Source: RGIG7332 sp045589235 (GTDB lineage: Bacteria; Bacillota; Clostridia; Oscillospirales; JAAYXM01). Taken from it: DNA of 64,000 nt. The position numbers and the translations under genes are program-made. The stretch covers positions 1 through 64,000 of the forward strand of contig JAZNOR010000001.1 of NCBI GenBank assembly GCA_045589235.1, written 5' to 3'. Positions 1 through 8,945 of this stretch are shown here, one piece after another. The notes beneath the pieces were generated by a model that did no database searches, had not been told where the DNA came from, and saw nothing but the letters and a program-made list of their open reading frames with translations. Numbering within the stretch: position 1 is the first letter of the stretch; every line of letters starts with the position of its first letter.

Positions 1-122
1 TTCCGAGCTGGTTAGACTTAAACAAGAACACATTAGAGGCTAAGGTTATTGATCTTCCGAAGCGCGAAGAGATTGACCTTCCGGTTGAGGAGCACCTCAT
101 CGTCGAGTTGTACTCCAGATAA
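1..122 (+). CDS. rpsD: 30S ribosomal protein S4, C-terminal fragment
   Basis: These are the last 39 codons of S4, a 16S rRNA-binding protein that nucleates small-subunit assembly. The visible tail, ending EIDLPVEEHLIVELYSR, matches the conserved S4 C-terminus. The start lies outside the window. rpoA follows 112 nt downstream and rplQ after that, which is the classical order at the end of the alpha operon, so the three are probably cotranscribed. In other bacteria S4 represses its own operon; no S4-binding pseudoknot can be judged from this fragment. Confidence 0.95.
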   Translation, partial: PSWLDLNKNTLEAKVIDLPKREEIDLPVEEHLIVELYSR

Positions 123-135
123 TAGTTGGGGTAAC

Positions 136-160
136 TTTGCAATGCTGTTTGTATTGCAAA
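136..160 (+). promoter_or_regulatory. rpsD-rpoA intercistronic hairpin
   Basis: An 8-bp perfect stem (136-143 with 153-160) closes a 9-nt loop. No T-tract follows, so it is not an intrinsic terminator. It may be a processing or mRNA-stability element between the ribosomal protein and polymerase cistrons; that role is inference. Confidence 0.45.
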
Positions 161-234
161 CCCTCGAAGCTACTGTAAGTCGCAAAGAATGTGCAGTATC
201 TATCTATGCTGCCTAACAAGGAGGGTAACCATTG

Positions 235-1182
235 ATGATAGAAATTGAGAAACCACGCATTGATTGTCTTGACTTAGCCGAGGATGGTTCCTACGGCAAG
301 TTCGTTGTTGAGCCGCTTGAACGCGGTTACGGCACAACTCTTGGCAACTCATTGCGCCGCGTACTCCTTTCATCACTGCCGGGTACGGCTGTGACTGATA
401 TTAAAATTGCAGGTGTTTCCCACGAGTTCTCCACAATCCCGGGTGTAACCGAGGATGTAACGGATATTATCCTCAATGTTAAGGGAATTGTAGCTCGCCT
501 TCATGGTAATGAGAGCAAGACCGTTTACATTGAAGCTGCCGGTGAATGCGAAGTTTGCGCAGGCGATATCAAAACTGACGGTGAGGTTGAAATTTTAAAT
601 CCTGACCTTCACATCGCAACACTTGGCGCAGATGCAAAGCTCTCAATGGAGCTTACCATTAACCACGGCCGCGGATATGTTCCGTCGGAGCGCAACAAGC
701 CGGCACAGTCGGTTATCGGTGTGCTTCCGGTAGACTCGATTTATACTCCGGTTCACAAGGTGAACTACACTATTGAAAACACCCGTGTCGGCAATATGAC
801 CGATTTTGACAAGCTCACACTTGAGGTATGGACAAATAAGACAATCAGTGCGCGTGATGCCGTATCATACGGCGCTAAGATTTTAGCAGACCACTTAGCA
901 CTCTTTATTGACTTATCTGAGGATATCGGCAATACCTCAATTGTTATCGAAAAGCCCGAAGCACAGCAGGATAAGGTGCTTCAGATGACAATTGAAGAGC
1001 TTGACCTTTCAGTTCGCTCCTTCAACTGCTTAAAGCGCGCAGGCATTAACACTGTTGAAGACCTCGTTGCTAAGACACAGGAGGATATGATGAAGGTTAG
1101 AAATCTGGGTAGCAAGTCGCTTGAAGAAGTTATCAACAAGCTCGATGCAATGGGTCTCGCACTCAGCTCAGAGGAAAACTAA
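235..1182 (+). CDS. rpoA: DNA-directed RNA polymerase subunit alpha
   Basis: Alpha is the assembly scaffold of RNA polymerase; its C-terminal domain contacts UP elements and activators. The 315-aa product has the usual length. The N-terminal domain contains the conserved VEPLERGYGTTLGNSLRR segment, and the C-terminal domain contains ELDLSVRSFNCLKRAGI, the DNA-contacting helix region. The frame also opens at TTG 232, but ATG 235 fits the family N-terminus (MIEIEKP) and lies 10 nt after AAGGAGG at 218-224. It sits between rpsD and rplQ as in most Firmicutes. Nothing unusual was seen. Confidence 0.98.
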   Translation: MIEIEKPRIDCLDLAEDGSYGKFVVEPLERGYGTTLGNSLRRVLLSSLPGTAVTDIKIAGVSHEFSTIPGVTEDVTDIILNVKGIVARLHGNESKTVYIEAAGECEVCAGDIKTDGEVEILNPDLHIATLGADAKLSMELTINHGRGYVPSERNKPAQSVIGVLPVDSIYTPVHKVNYTIENTRVGNMTDFDKLTLEVWTNKTISARDAVSYGAKILADHLALFIDLSEDIGNTSIVIEKPEAQQDKVLQMTIEELDLSVRSFNCLKRAGINTVEDLVAKTQEDMMKVRNLGSKSLEEVINKLDAMGLALSSEEN

Positions 1183-1200
1183 GAACTTATTAAGAATCCG

Positions 1201-1231
1201 CTTACCATACGACAACCCGTCGTATGGTAAG
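1201..1231 (+). promoter_or_regulatory. rpoA-rplQ perfect 13-bp hairpin
   Basis: A perfect 13-bp inverted repeat (1201-1213 with 1219-1231) has a 5-nt loop AACCC. Purine-rich sequence rather than a T-run follows, so it should not terminate transcription. It lies between two co-operonic genes and could set differential stability of the rpoA and rplQ messages or be an RNase processing site. Confidence 0.6.
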
Positions 1232-1276
1232 TGTGAGATTAAAAATTCAATTACCACTTAAAAAGGAGGTATTTCG

Positions 1277-1618
1277 ATGCCCGGAACAAGAAAACTCGGC
1301 AGAGCAACCGACGCTCGCAAGGCTATGCTTCGCGCAATGGTTACTTATCTGCTCGAGAATGGGAAGATTGAAACTACCGTTATGCGTGCGAAGGAAGTTC
1401 GTCCGCTTGCGGAGAAGATGATTACACTCGGCAAGACAAACACTCTTCACACAAGAAGACAGGCTCTTGCTTTCATTACAAAGAAAGACGTAGTCAAGAA
1501 GTTATTTGACGAAATTGCACCGAAGTATGCTGATCGTAACGGCGGTTACTGCCGTATCACAAAGCTCGGTCCGCGTCAGGGTGACTGTGCTGAAATGGCA
1601 ATCATCGAATTAGTTTAA
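1277..1618 (+). CDS. rplQ: 50S ribosomal protein L17
   Basis: L17 is a large-subunit protein near the peptide exit tunnel. The 113-aa product has the typical bacterial length and family motifs: LGRATDARKAMLRAMVT near the N-terminus and GGYCRITKLGPRQGD near the C-terminus. The SD is AAAGGAGG just upstream. It is the last gene of the ribosomal/polymerase operon and is followed 10 nt later by a strong intrinsic terminator. Confidence 0.98.
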   Translation: MPGTRKLGRATDARKAMLRAMVTYLLENGKIETTVMRAKEVRPLAEKMITLGKTNTLHTRRQALAFITKKDVVKKLFDEIAPKYADRNGGYCRITKLGPRQGDCAEMAIIELV

Positions 1619-1627
1619 TTTAAATTT

Positions 1628-1673
1628 AAAGAGGTTTATCTCGAAAGCTGTGTTCGAGATAAACCTCTTTTTT
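1628..1673 (+). terminator. Intrinsic terminator of the rpsD-rpoA-rplQ operon
   Basis: A 17-bp perfect stem (1628-1644 with 1654-1670) with a 9-nt loop is followed by a run of T. This is a textbook Rho-independent terminator at the end of the ribosomal operon. Confidence 0.95.
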
Positions 1674-1863
1674 CTTGCATATTGCATATAAAATATACAA
1701 TATATGGGCATAAAAGGGGCTAAATATTGCGGATTTTAAAATTTTTCACAACATATTGTGTTTTAATCTTGTGTACAAAGTGCATAAATATACTAAGTAA
1801 ATGCATAAAAAGATGTTTAATTTTATAAAATATACAAAAACTTACGAAAATTCGCAAAAAACT

Positions 1864-1893
1864 CTTGCATAAAAATTCAAAAGGTGTTATAAT
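1864..1893 (+). promoter_or_regulatory. argG operon promoter overlapped by a probable ARG box
   Basis: TTGCAT (1865-1870), a 17-nt spacer and TATAAT (1888-1893) form a SigA promoter. The 18-mer at 1864-1881 matches the Bacillus AhrC/ArgR box CATGAATAAAAATKCAAK at 15 of 18 positions and covers the -35 and half the spacer, so repressor binding would occlude polymerase. Further TGCATA hexamers lie upstream at 1676, 1683, 1781 and 1802, perhaps as auxiliary half-sites. The rest of the 1674-1863 gap is AT-rich with no gene visible. Confidence 0.75.
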
Positions 1894-1929
1894 AAGCACA
1901 ATGAAAATAATGTTTAAGGAGATAGAGTT

Positions 1930-3150
1930 ATGAGTCAGATTAAAAAAGCAGTCCTTGCATATTCCGGAGGACTTGACACATCAATCATTATTCCGTGGTT
2001 AAAGGAAAATTACGGTTGCGAAGTTATTGCAGTTGCTGCTGACGTTGGTCAGGGTAAAGAGTTAAACGGTCTTATCGAAAAGGCAATTGCAACGGGCGCA
2101 AGCAAGTGCTACATTGAGGATTTAAAGGAAGAATTCGTTGATGAGTACATTATTCCGACAATGAAAGCAGGCGCAGTTTACGAGGGTAGCTACTTGCTCG
2201 GAACTTCTTTTGCTCGTCCGATTATCGCTAAGAGAATCGTTGAGATTGCAAAGAAGGAAGGCGCAGATGCAATCTGCCATGGTTGCACAGGTAAGGGTAA
2301 CGACCAGGTTCGTTTTGAGCTTGCAATTAAGGCTTTCGCGCCGGAGCTTAAGATTATCGCTCCGTGGAGAGAGTGGGATTTAAAGAGCCGTGATGAAGAA
2401 ATTGCTTATGCAGAAGCTCGTAACATTCCGCTTAACATCACACGTGAGACAAACTATTCAAAGGATATGAACCTCTGGCACTTATCACACGAGGGCTTAG
2501 ACCTTGAGGATCCGGGCAACGAGCCGATGTATGATAAAATCTTAGAGCTCGGCGTTACTCCAGAAAAGGCACCGGATACTCCTACCTACATTGACATCGC
2601 ATTTGAGAAGGGTGTTCCGGTAGCGCTCGACGGCAAGAAGATGAAGGCTCTTGACATTATCTTAGAGCTTAACAAAATCGGTGGCGCAAACGGTATTGGT
2701 ATCGTTGACCTCGTTGAGAACCGTCTTGTAGGTATGAAGAGCCGTGGCGTTTATGAGACTCCGGGCGGAACAATTCTTTATAAGGCTCACGAGTTTTTAG
2801 AGACTCTTTGCCTCGATCGCGACACACATCATTTCAAGGCACAGGCAGCAATCCGTTTTGCAGAGCTTGTATACTTCGGTCAGTGGTACACTCCGCTTCG
2901 CGAGGCGCTCTCAGCATTCGTTGACAGCACTCAGGAGAGAGTAACCGGTCACGTTAAGTTAAAGCTCTATAAGGGCAATATCATAAATGCAGGTATGTGG
3001 AGCGAATACTCACTCTACGACGAAGAAGTTGCGACCTTCGACGAGGATGAAGTTTACGACCAGAAGGATGCAGAAGGATTCATAAATCTTTTCGGCCTTC
3101 CGCTTAAGGTCCGCGCAATGCTCGACAATAAGAGAGAAAATAACAAGTAA
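1930..3150 (+). CDS. argG: Argininosuccinate synthase
   Basis: Joins citrulline and aspartate with ATP to give argininosuccinate, the penultimate arginine step. The 406-aa product has the usual length. The PP-loop AYSGGLDTSIIIPWL lies at residues 10-24, the family signature GCTGKGNDQVRFE near residue 118, and TRETNYSKDMNLWH near 177. The SD TAAGGAGA precedes ATG. It is the first gene of a seven-gene operon that includes everything from glutamate acetylation to arginine. Regulation by ArgR is suggested by the upstream box. Confidence 0.97.
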   Translation: MSQIKKAVLAYSGGLDTSIIIPWLKENYGCEVIAVAADVGQGKELNGLIEKAIATGASKCYIEDLKEEFVDEYIIPTMKAGAVYEGSYLLGTSFARPIIAKRIVEIAKKEGADAICHGCTGKGNDQVRFELAIKAFAPELKIIAPWREWDLKSRDEEIAYAEARNIPLNITRETNYSKDMNLWHLSHEGLDLEDPGNEPMYDKILELGVTPEKAPDTPTYIDIAFEKGVPVALDGKKMKALDIILELNKIGGANGIGIVDLVENRLVGMKSRGVYETPGGTILYKAHEFLETLCLDRDTHHFKAQAAIRFAELVYFGQWYTPLREALSAFVDSTQERVTGHVKLKLYKGNIINAGMWSEYSLYDEEVATFDEDEVYDQKDAEGFINLFGLPLKVRAMLDNKRENNK

Positions 3151-3164
3151 AAATAACGTTTGTA

Positions 3165-3189
3165 AGGGGATTGCCTTGCGCAATCCTCT
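3165..3189 (+). promoter_or_regulatory. argG-argH intercistronic hairpin
   Basis: Ten-base arms (3165-3174 and 3180-3189; nine Watson-Crick pairs and one mismatch) enclose a 5-nt loop CTTGC. No T-tract follows. This may be a processing or partial-attenuation element separating argG from the rest of the operon. Confidence 0.45.
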
Positions 3190-3220
3190 TGCAAATTTTA
3201 AGTAAAAAGGAGAAACCCAA

Positions 3221-4600
3221 ATGAAACTTTGGTCAGGACGCTTTCAAAAAGATGTTGATACATTGGTAAACGATTTTAACTCATCAATTCAGTTCGATGC
3301 AAGAATGTACCGAGAGGATATCGAGGGTAGCATTGCACATGCAATGATGCTCGGCCGTCAGGGCATTATATCTATGAGCGAATCTGAGAAAATCGTTAAA
3401 ACTCTTGGCGAAATTTTAGCAGATATCGAGGCGGGTAAGGTTGAATTTTCACTCGATAACGAGGATATACATATGAATATCGAGCGCATTTTAACCGAGC
3501 GCATAGGCGATACAGGTAAGCGTCTGCACACGGCACGTAGCCGCAATGACCAGGTTGCACTTGATATCAGAATGAACCTCAAAAAAGAGGTTATTCGCAT
3601 TAAAAACTTAGTGCTTGGTCTGCAGGAGGCACTTGCAGATAAGGCTGAGGAAAATTTAGATGCAATTCTTCCGGGCTATACTCATCTCCAGCGCGCCCAG
3701 CCGTCAACTGCGGCACATCACTTTATGGCGTATGGCGAAATGTTAAAGCGCGATGTTACACGCCTTGAGGATTGCCTTAAGAGAATGAACACAATGCCTT
3801 TGGGCAGCGGTGCACTAGCTGGCACAACTTACCCAATTGACCGCTATTTTGTAGCTGAAAAGCTCGGCTTTGACGATATTACAAATAACTCACTCGACGG
3901 CGTTTCCGATCGTGACTTTGTAATTGAGTTTGCATCCTGCCTTTCTATGATTATGATGCACCTTTCACGTTTTTCTGAGGAGATCATTCTCTGGTGCTCA
4001 TGGGAATTTTCATATATCGAGCTTGACGATGCTTATTCAACAGGCTCATCAATTATGCCGCAGAAAAAGAATCCGGACGTTGCAGAGCTCGTCCGCGGTA
4101 AAACAGGCAGAGTTTACGGCTCTCTCATGGGTCTTCTCACGATGATGAAGGGTTTACCGCTTGCATATAACAAGGATATGCAGGAAGATAAGGAAGCAAT
4201 CTTTGATGCGATTGATACAGTTGCTCAGTGTTTAGATGTATTCACCCCGATGTTTAAGACAATGACAATTAAGAAGGACAAGATGAGAACTGCGGCAGCA
4301 GGTGGCTTTATCAATGCAACCGACGCGGCAGACTATCTTGTTAAAAAGGGAATGCCGTTCCGCGATGCGTATATGATCGTCGGAAAGCTCGTTACCTATT
4401 GCATCACATCGGGCAAAACCCTTGACACATTAACTTTAGATGATTATCACACCATTTCACCGGTGTTTGAAGATGACGTGTACGAAGCCCTTGACCTTGC
4501 AGTTTGCGTTGACGGACGTAAAGTACCGGGCGGCCCTGCAAAGGAAGAGGTAATGCGTCAGATTACATTACTTCGTGAATTTATTGCAGAAAGGAAGTAG
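3221..4600 (+). CDS. argH: Argininosuccinate lyase
   Basis: Cleaves argininosuccinate to arginine and fumarate, the last step of the pathway, as a homotetramer of the fumarase/aspartase superfamily. At 459 aa it is family-typical. It carries the superfamily signature GSSIMPQKKNPD near residue 280, which holds the catalytic serine loop, plus HTARSRNDQVALD near 105 and GYTHLQRAQPS near 153 with the catalytic histidine. AAAAGGAGAA precedes the ATG. It is followed by argC after only 6 nt. Confidence 0.97.
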   Translation: MKLWSGRFQKDVDTLVNDFNSSIQFDARMYREDIEGSIAHAMMLGRQGIISMSESEKIVKTLGEILADIEAGKVEFSLDNEDIHMNIERILTERIGDTGKRLHTARSRNDQVALDIRMNLKKEVIRIKNLVLGLQEALADKAEENLDAILPGYTHLQRAQPSTAAHHFMAYGEMLKRDVTRLEDCLKRMNTMPLGSGALAGTTYPIDRYFVAEKLGFDDITNNSLDGVSDRDFVIEFASCLSMIMMHLSRFSEEIILWCSWEFSYIELDDAYSTGSSIMPQKKNPDVAELVRGKTGRVYGSLMGLLTMMKGLPLAYNKDMQEDKEAIFDAIDTVAQCLDVFTPMFKTMTIKKDKMRTAAAGGFINATDAADYLVKKGMPFRDAYMIVGKLVTYCITSGKTLDTLTLDDYHTISPVFEDDVYEALDLAVCVDGRKVPGGPAKEEVMRQITLLREFIAERK

Positions 4601-4606
4601 AGCAAG

Positions 4607-5641
4607 ATGAAAAAAGTAGGAATAATCGGAGCTACCGGCTACGGCGGCGTTGAGCTTGTTCGTCTCTTGCTCGACCATCCGGCAGTTGAGCTTTGCAAAT
4701 TAAGCTCCGTTTCATTTGAGGGTAAAAAGATATCCGATGTTTACCCAACTCTTTATACGATTTGTGACGATACACTAAGAGGTCAGGACGAGGTTGTAAA
4801 TAGCTGTGATATTATTTTCGCTGCTCTTCCGCACGGTCTCTCTCAGCCACTTGCAAAGCAGTGCGACGAGAAGGGAATCTTGTTTATCGATTTAGGTGCA
4901 GACTTCCGCCTTGACGATGAAGATGTTTATAAAAAATGGTATGGCTGTGAGTTTGAGGATAAGGAACTTCAGGCAAAATCAGTTTATGGCCTTTGCGAAT
5001 TCAATCGTGAGCAGATTAAAAAGACAAATATTATCGCAAACCCGGGCTGTTATCCAACATCGATTGCCCTTGGTTTATATCCGGCACTTAAGAATAAAAT
5101 GTGCAAGACTACGGGTATTATCATCGACTCAAAATCCGGCGCAACCGGTGCCGGCAGAAGTCTTACACAGAACACTCATTTTACCGAGCTAAACGAAGGC
5201 TTTGCTCCGTATAAAGTTGGCAAGCATCGCCACACTCCGGAAATTGAGCAGACTCTCTCAAAAATGTCAGGCGAGGATGTTAAGGTTACTTTCGTTCCTC
5301 ATCTTCTGCCGATAAACCGCGGAATTGAATCCACAATTTATGTGGATAAAAACGGCGATTATACATTGCAGGAGCTCCGCGATTTGTATGTTAAATTCTA
5401 TAAAGACGAAAAATTTGTTACCGTTCTGCCACTTGGTAGCGCAGTTAATCTTCGAAATGTCAGAATGACAAATCAGTGCCAGATTTCGTTGCACGAGGAT
5501 GAGCACACGGGCAAGATTATAATTGCATCGGTAATTGACAATATGGTTAAAGGTGCCGCAGGACAGGCTATTCAGAATATGAATATAGCTCTCGGAATTG
5601 ACGAGGATACCGCACTTCCGATTCTTGCACCGGCATTTTAG
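4607..5641 (+). CDS. argC: N-acetyl-gamma-glutamyl-phosphate reductase
   Basis: Reduces N-acetylglutamyl phosphate to the semialdehyde with NADPH, third step to ornithine. The 344-aa product has the dinucleotide-binding start VGIIGATGYGGVELVRL and the catalytic cysteine C148 in ANPGCYPTS. KVGKHRHTPEIEQ carries the conserved histidine. Its SD (GAAAGGAAG) lies in the argH 3' end, so translation is probably coupled. Nothing unusual was seen. Confidence 0.97.
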   Translation: MKKVGIIGATGYGGVELVRLLLDHPAVELCKLSSVSFEGKKISDVYPTLYTICDDTLRGQDEVVNSCDIIFAALPHGLSQPLAKQCDEKGILFIDLGADFRLDDEDVYKKWYGCEFEDKELQAKSVYGLCEFNREQIKKTNIIANPGCYPTSIALGLYPALKNKMCKTTGIIIDSKSGATGAGRSLTQNTHFTELNEGFAPYKVGKHRHTPEIEQTLSKMSGEDVKVTFVPHLLPINRGIESTIYVDKNGDYTLQELRDLYVKFYKDEKFVTVLPLGSAVNLRNVRMTNQCQISLHEDEHTGKIIIASVIDNMVKGAAGQAIQNMNIALGIDEDTALPILAPAF

Positions 5642-5655
5642 TTAGGAGAAATTTT

Positions 5656-6870
5656 ATGAAAAACATTTCAGGTGGCGTGTGTGCCCCGCAGGGCTTTAAG
5701 GCATCAGGCCTTCACTGCGGAATGCGAAAAAATAAAGAGCGCCGTGATGTAGCGCTTATTTCCTGCGATACGCTTTGTAATGCGGCTGCTACTTATACAA
5801 CAAACAGAGTTAAGGCAGCACCCGTTTACTTAAATATGCAGAATATGCAGAGAGGCAAAATGCGTGCTGTGATTGCAAACAGCGGTAACGCTAATGCTTG
5901 TGCACCAAACGGTATGGAAAAAGCACAGAAAATGTGCGATATTACAGCAAAAGCTCTTGGGATTGCGCCAAATGAGGTTTTCGTTTGCTCAACCGGTGTA
6001 ATCGGCGTCGAGCTTGACACAACTCCGATTGAAAAAAATATTGATAAATTAGTTGCATCACTTTCAACAAACGGCGGTGACGATGCGGCAAATGCGATTT
6101 TAACAACAGATACCGTTAAAAAAGAGATTTCACTTGAGTGTGAAATCGGCGGTAAGACCGTTAAAATGGGTGCAATGGCAAAGGGGTCGGGTATGATTCA
6201 CCCAAATATGGGCACAATGCTCTGCTTTATCACAACGGATGCAAACATTGAGTCAGATGTGCTTCAGAGTGCACTTCTTTCCGTTGTTAAGCGCACATTT
6301 AACCGAGTATCCGTCGACGGTGATACATCAACAAACGATACGGCAGTAATTTTGGCTTCCGGCCTTGCAGGAAATGCACCGATTGTTGAAAACTCTGCAG
6401 AATATGATGCATTTTATAAAATGCTCTTTGCAGTATGCGAGCATCTTGCTCGTGCAATCGCTAAAGACGGCGAGGGCGCAACTCACCTTATTACTTGTAC
6501 AGTAGATGGAGCAAGCACAGAAGCTAAGGCAGAAAAGCTTGCAAAGTCAATTATTTCATCTTCTCTAACAAAGGCGGCAATGTTTGGCGCTGATGCAAAC
6601 TGGGGCAGAGTGCTTTGCGCAATGGGATACTCGGGCGAAGATTTTGAGCCTGATGAAGTTACAATCTCATTTGCATCAAAGGCTGGCGAAATTATCGTTT
6701 GTGAAAACGGTCGTGGCCTTGTTTTCGATGAAGATTTAGCTAAGAAAATTTTAACCGAGGCGGATATCGAAATCCGTGCAAAATTATCAGAGGGAAATGA
6801 ATCAGCAACCGTTTGGGGCTGTGACCTTACTTATGATTATGTTAAAATTAACGGAGATTACAGAACATAG
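5656..6870 (+). CDS. argJ: Bifunctional glutamate N-acetyltransferase/ornithine acetyltransferase
   Basis: Transfers acetyl from N-acetylornithine to glutamate, and may also acetylate glutamate from acetyl-CoA. This explains the absence of argA and argE here. The 404-aa precursor carries the self-cleavage region KGSGMIHPNMGTMLCF, where Thr187 would become the N-terminal nucleophile of the beta chain after cleavage of the Gly-Thr bond. The usual residue before Thr is Ala; Gly here is a mild variation. DANWGRV near the C-terminus is also conserved. SD TAGGAGAA. Bifunctionality cannot be told from sequence alone. Confidence 0.95.
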   Translation: MKNISGGVCAPQGFKASGLHCGMRKNKERRDVALISCDTLCNAAATYTTNRVKAAPVYLNMQNMQRGKMRAVIANSGNANACAPNGMEKAQKMCDITAKALGIAPNEVFVCSTGVIGVELDTTPIEKNIDKLVASLSTNGGDDAANAILTTDTVKKEISLECEIGGKTVKMGAMAKGSGMIHPNMGTMLCFITTDANIESDVLQSALLSVVKRTFNRVSVDGDTSTNDTAVILASGLAGNAPIVENSAEYDAFYKMLFAVCEHLARAIAKDGEGATHLITCTVDGASTEAKAEKLAKSIISSSLTKAAMFGADANWGRVLCAMGYSGEDFEPDEVTISFASKAGEIIVCENGRGLVFDEDLAKKILTEADIEIRAKLSEGNESATVWGCDLTYDYVKINGDYRT

Positions 6871-6881
6871 GAGAATCTAAG

Positions 6882-7751
6882 ATGGATATGCAGTTAGATC
6901 GTGCACAAGTGCTTACAGAAGCACTTCCATACATACAGAAATATTATAATAAAACTGTTGTTGTTAAATACGGTGGAAACGCAATGACAAGCGATGAGCT
7001 AAAAAGCGCAGTTATTAAAGACATCGTGCTTTTATCGCTCGTCGGTGTAAATGTCGTTGTCGTTCACGGCGGCGGACCTGAGATTAACGCGATGTTCAAG
7101 CGCGTTGGTAAAGAGAGCAAGTTCGTTAACGGTCTTCGCTATACCGATGACGATTCTATGGATTTAGTCCAGATGGTGCTTGCAGGCAAGCTCAATAAAG
7201 AAATCGTTTCAATCATCAATCAAGCAGGAGGTCGAGCTATTGGCCTCTGCGGAATTGACGGCGGAATGTTCAAAGCAGAAAAGTTAACTGAAGACGGTTT
7301 CGATTACGGCAGAGTCGGCGAAATCACTGAGGTAGACACATCTGTCATCGAGGATGCAATCAAATGCGGGTTCATTCCTGTTGTTGCAACCGTTGCTCAG
7401 GGCGAGGACGGAAGTTATAACATAAATGCAGATACCGCGGCAGCAGCTTTAGCCGCAGCACTCGGTGCAGAAAAGCTTATGTTACTTACGGATATTGCAG
7501 GCCTTCTTCGCGACCCATCTGACCCGTCAACTTTAATTTCAGATATAAATGTATCCGAAATTCCGAAACTCCAGCGCGATGGAGTAATCTCGGGCGGAAT
7601 GATTCCTAAGATTGATTGCTGTGTCGAGGCGGTTCGTCAGGGTGTTGCGCAGGCAAATATCGTTGACGGTCGTGTACCACACTCAATTCTTATGGAAATG
7701 CTGTCTGATGCAGGTATCGGAACTATGATTTACGGCGAAAGGTGTGTGTAG
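6882..7751 (+). CDS. argB: Acetylglutamate kinase
   Basis: Phosphorylates N-acetylglutamate. The 289-aa product starts with the helix region RAQVLTEALPYIQKYYNKTVVVKYGG, typical of hexameric, arginine-inhibited enzymes that work with the acetyl-cycling ArgJ; feedback inhibition by arginine is therefore likely. The glycine-rich loops VKYGGNAM and HGGGPEIN bind ATP and the acyl phosphate, and the C-terminal GGMIPKIDCCVEAV is the conserved nucleotide-site segment. SD TAGGAGA. Eleven nt separate it from argJ. Confidence 0.97.
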   Translation: MDMQLDRAQVLTEALPYIQKYYNKTVVVKYGGNAMTSDELKSAVIKDIVLLSLVGVNVVVVHGGGPEINAMFKRVGKESKFVNGLRYTDDDSMDLVQMVLAGKLNKEIVSIINQAGGRAIGLCGIDGGMFKAEKLTEDGFDYGRVGEITEVDTSVIEDAIKCGFIPVVATVAQGEDGSYNINADTAAAALAAALGAEKLMLLTDIAGLLRDPSDPSTLISDINVSEIPKLQRDGVISGGMIPKIDCCVEAVRQGVAQANIVDGRVPHSILMEMLSDAGIGTMIYGERCV

Positions 7752-7754
7752 ACT

Positions 7755-8945
7755 TTGTTAAGTTCACAGCAGATTAAAGAAAAAGATTCGCAGTATATAA
7801 TGCAGACCTATGGTCGCTTTCCTGTTGCGATAGTTCGCGGTGAGGGTAGTACGGTTTACGACCCTGAGGGAAATGAATATATAGATTTCACAAGCGGTAT
7901 CGGCGTTTGCAGCGTTGGTTACGGTAATAAGAAATGGGCAAAGGCAATTGCAGAACAGGCAGAAAAGCTTGGTCACATTTCAAATTTATTCTTTACCGAG
8001 CCGTCTGTAATTTTAGCAGAACGCCTTTGCAAGGCATCGGGAATGAGCAAAGTCTTTTTCTCAAACTCGGGTGCAGAGAGTAACGAGGGTGCAATTAAGC
8101 TTGCAAGAAAGTATAGCTTTGATAAATACGGCGAGGGTAGAAGTAAGATTATAACTCTCATTCAATCCTTCCACGGCAGAACGGTAACAACACTTGCTGC
8201 AACAGGTCAGGATGTGTTTCACACAAATTTCTATCCGTTTACCGAGGGCTTTGAACACGTTCCTGCAAACGATTTTGATGCGCTTAAAGCAGCACTGTCA
8301 GACGATGTTTGTGCTGTAATGATGGAGCTTGTTCAGGGCGAGGGCGGTGTTTTACCGCTTGATCGCGAATATGTTAAAAAGGTGCAGGAAATCTGCAACG
8401 AGCGCGATATTCTTCTTATGATAGACGAAGTTCAGACAGGAATGGGAAGATGCGGAAAGCTCTTTGCGTTTATGGAATATGGAATTGAGCCCGACGTTGT
8501 AACAACAGCTAAGGGCATTGCGGGCGGATTGCCGCTTGGCGCAGTTTTTGCAAGCAAGAAAACAGAAAGTGTTCTTACAGCAGGAACTCACGCAACAACC
8601 TTTGGTGCTAACCCGATTTGTACCGCCGCAGGTAACACCGTGCTTGATATTTTAGAAGACGGCGTGCTTGAAGATGTAACAAAAAAAGGTAATTACATCC
8701 GCAAAAAAATTGAGGCGATGAATTTAAATATCGTTTCGGAAACACGTGGCCTAGGTATGATGATTGGTGTTGTTGTACCAAAAGGCGAGCATAAAAAACT
8801 TGCTGCAAAATTAATTGAAAACGGTCTTTTATGTATAACTGCAGGAAGTGACGCGATTCGATTCTTACCGCCGCTTACAATTACTTATGAAGAAATTGAT
8901 AAAGGCCTTGCAATCTTTGAAAAGGTATTAAAGGAGGAGAAATAA
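7755..8945 (+). CDS. argD: Acetylornithine aminotransferase
   Basis: A PLP-dependent class III aminotransferase that makes N-acetylornithine from the semialdehyde using glutamate. The 396-aa frame opens with TTG only 3 nt after argB. An ATG at 7800 (MQTYGRF) is an alternative, but the extra residues (IKEKDSQYIMQTYGRF) resemble clostridial homologues, so TTG is preferred. Motifs: SGAESNEGAIKLARK (phosphate loop), MIDEVQTGMGR (Asp contacting the pyridine nitrogen) and TTAKGIAGGLPLGA with the Schiff-base lysine. Translation is probably coupled to argB. Confidence 0.94.
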   Translation: MLSSQQIKEKDSQYIMQTYGRFPVAIVRGEGSTVYDPEGNEYIDFTSGIGVCSVGYGNKKWAKAIAEQAEKLGHISNLFFTEPSVILAERLCKASGMSKVFFSNSGAESNEGAIKLARKYSFDKYGEGRSKIITLIQSFHGRTVTTLAATGQDVFHTNFYPFTEGFEHVPANDFDALKAALSDDVCAVMMELVQGEGGVLPLDREYVKKVQEICNERDILLMIDEVQTGMGRCGKLFAFMEYGIEPDVVTTAKGIAGGLPLGAVFASKKTESVLTAGTHATTFGANPICTAAGNTVLDILEDGVLEDVTKKGNYIRKKIEAMNLNIVSETRGLGMMIGVVVPKGEHKKLAAKLIENGLLCITAGSDAIRFLPPLTITYEEIDKGLAIFEKVLKEEK

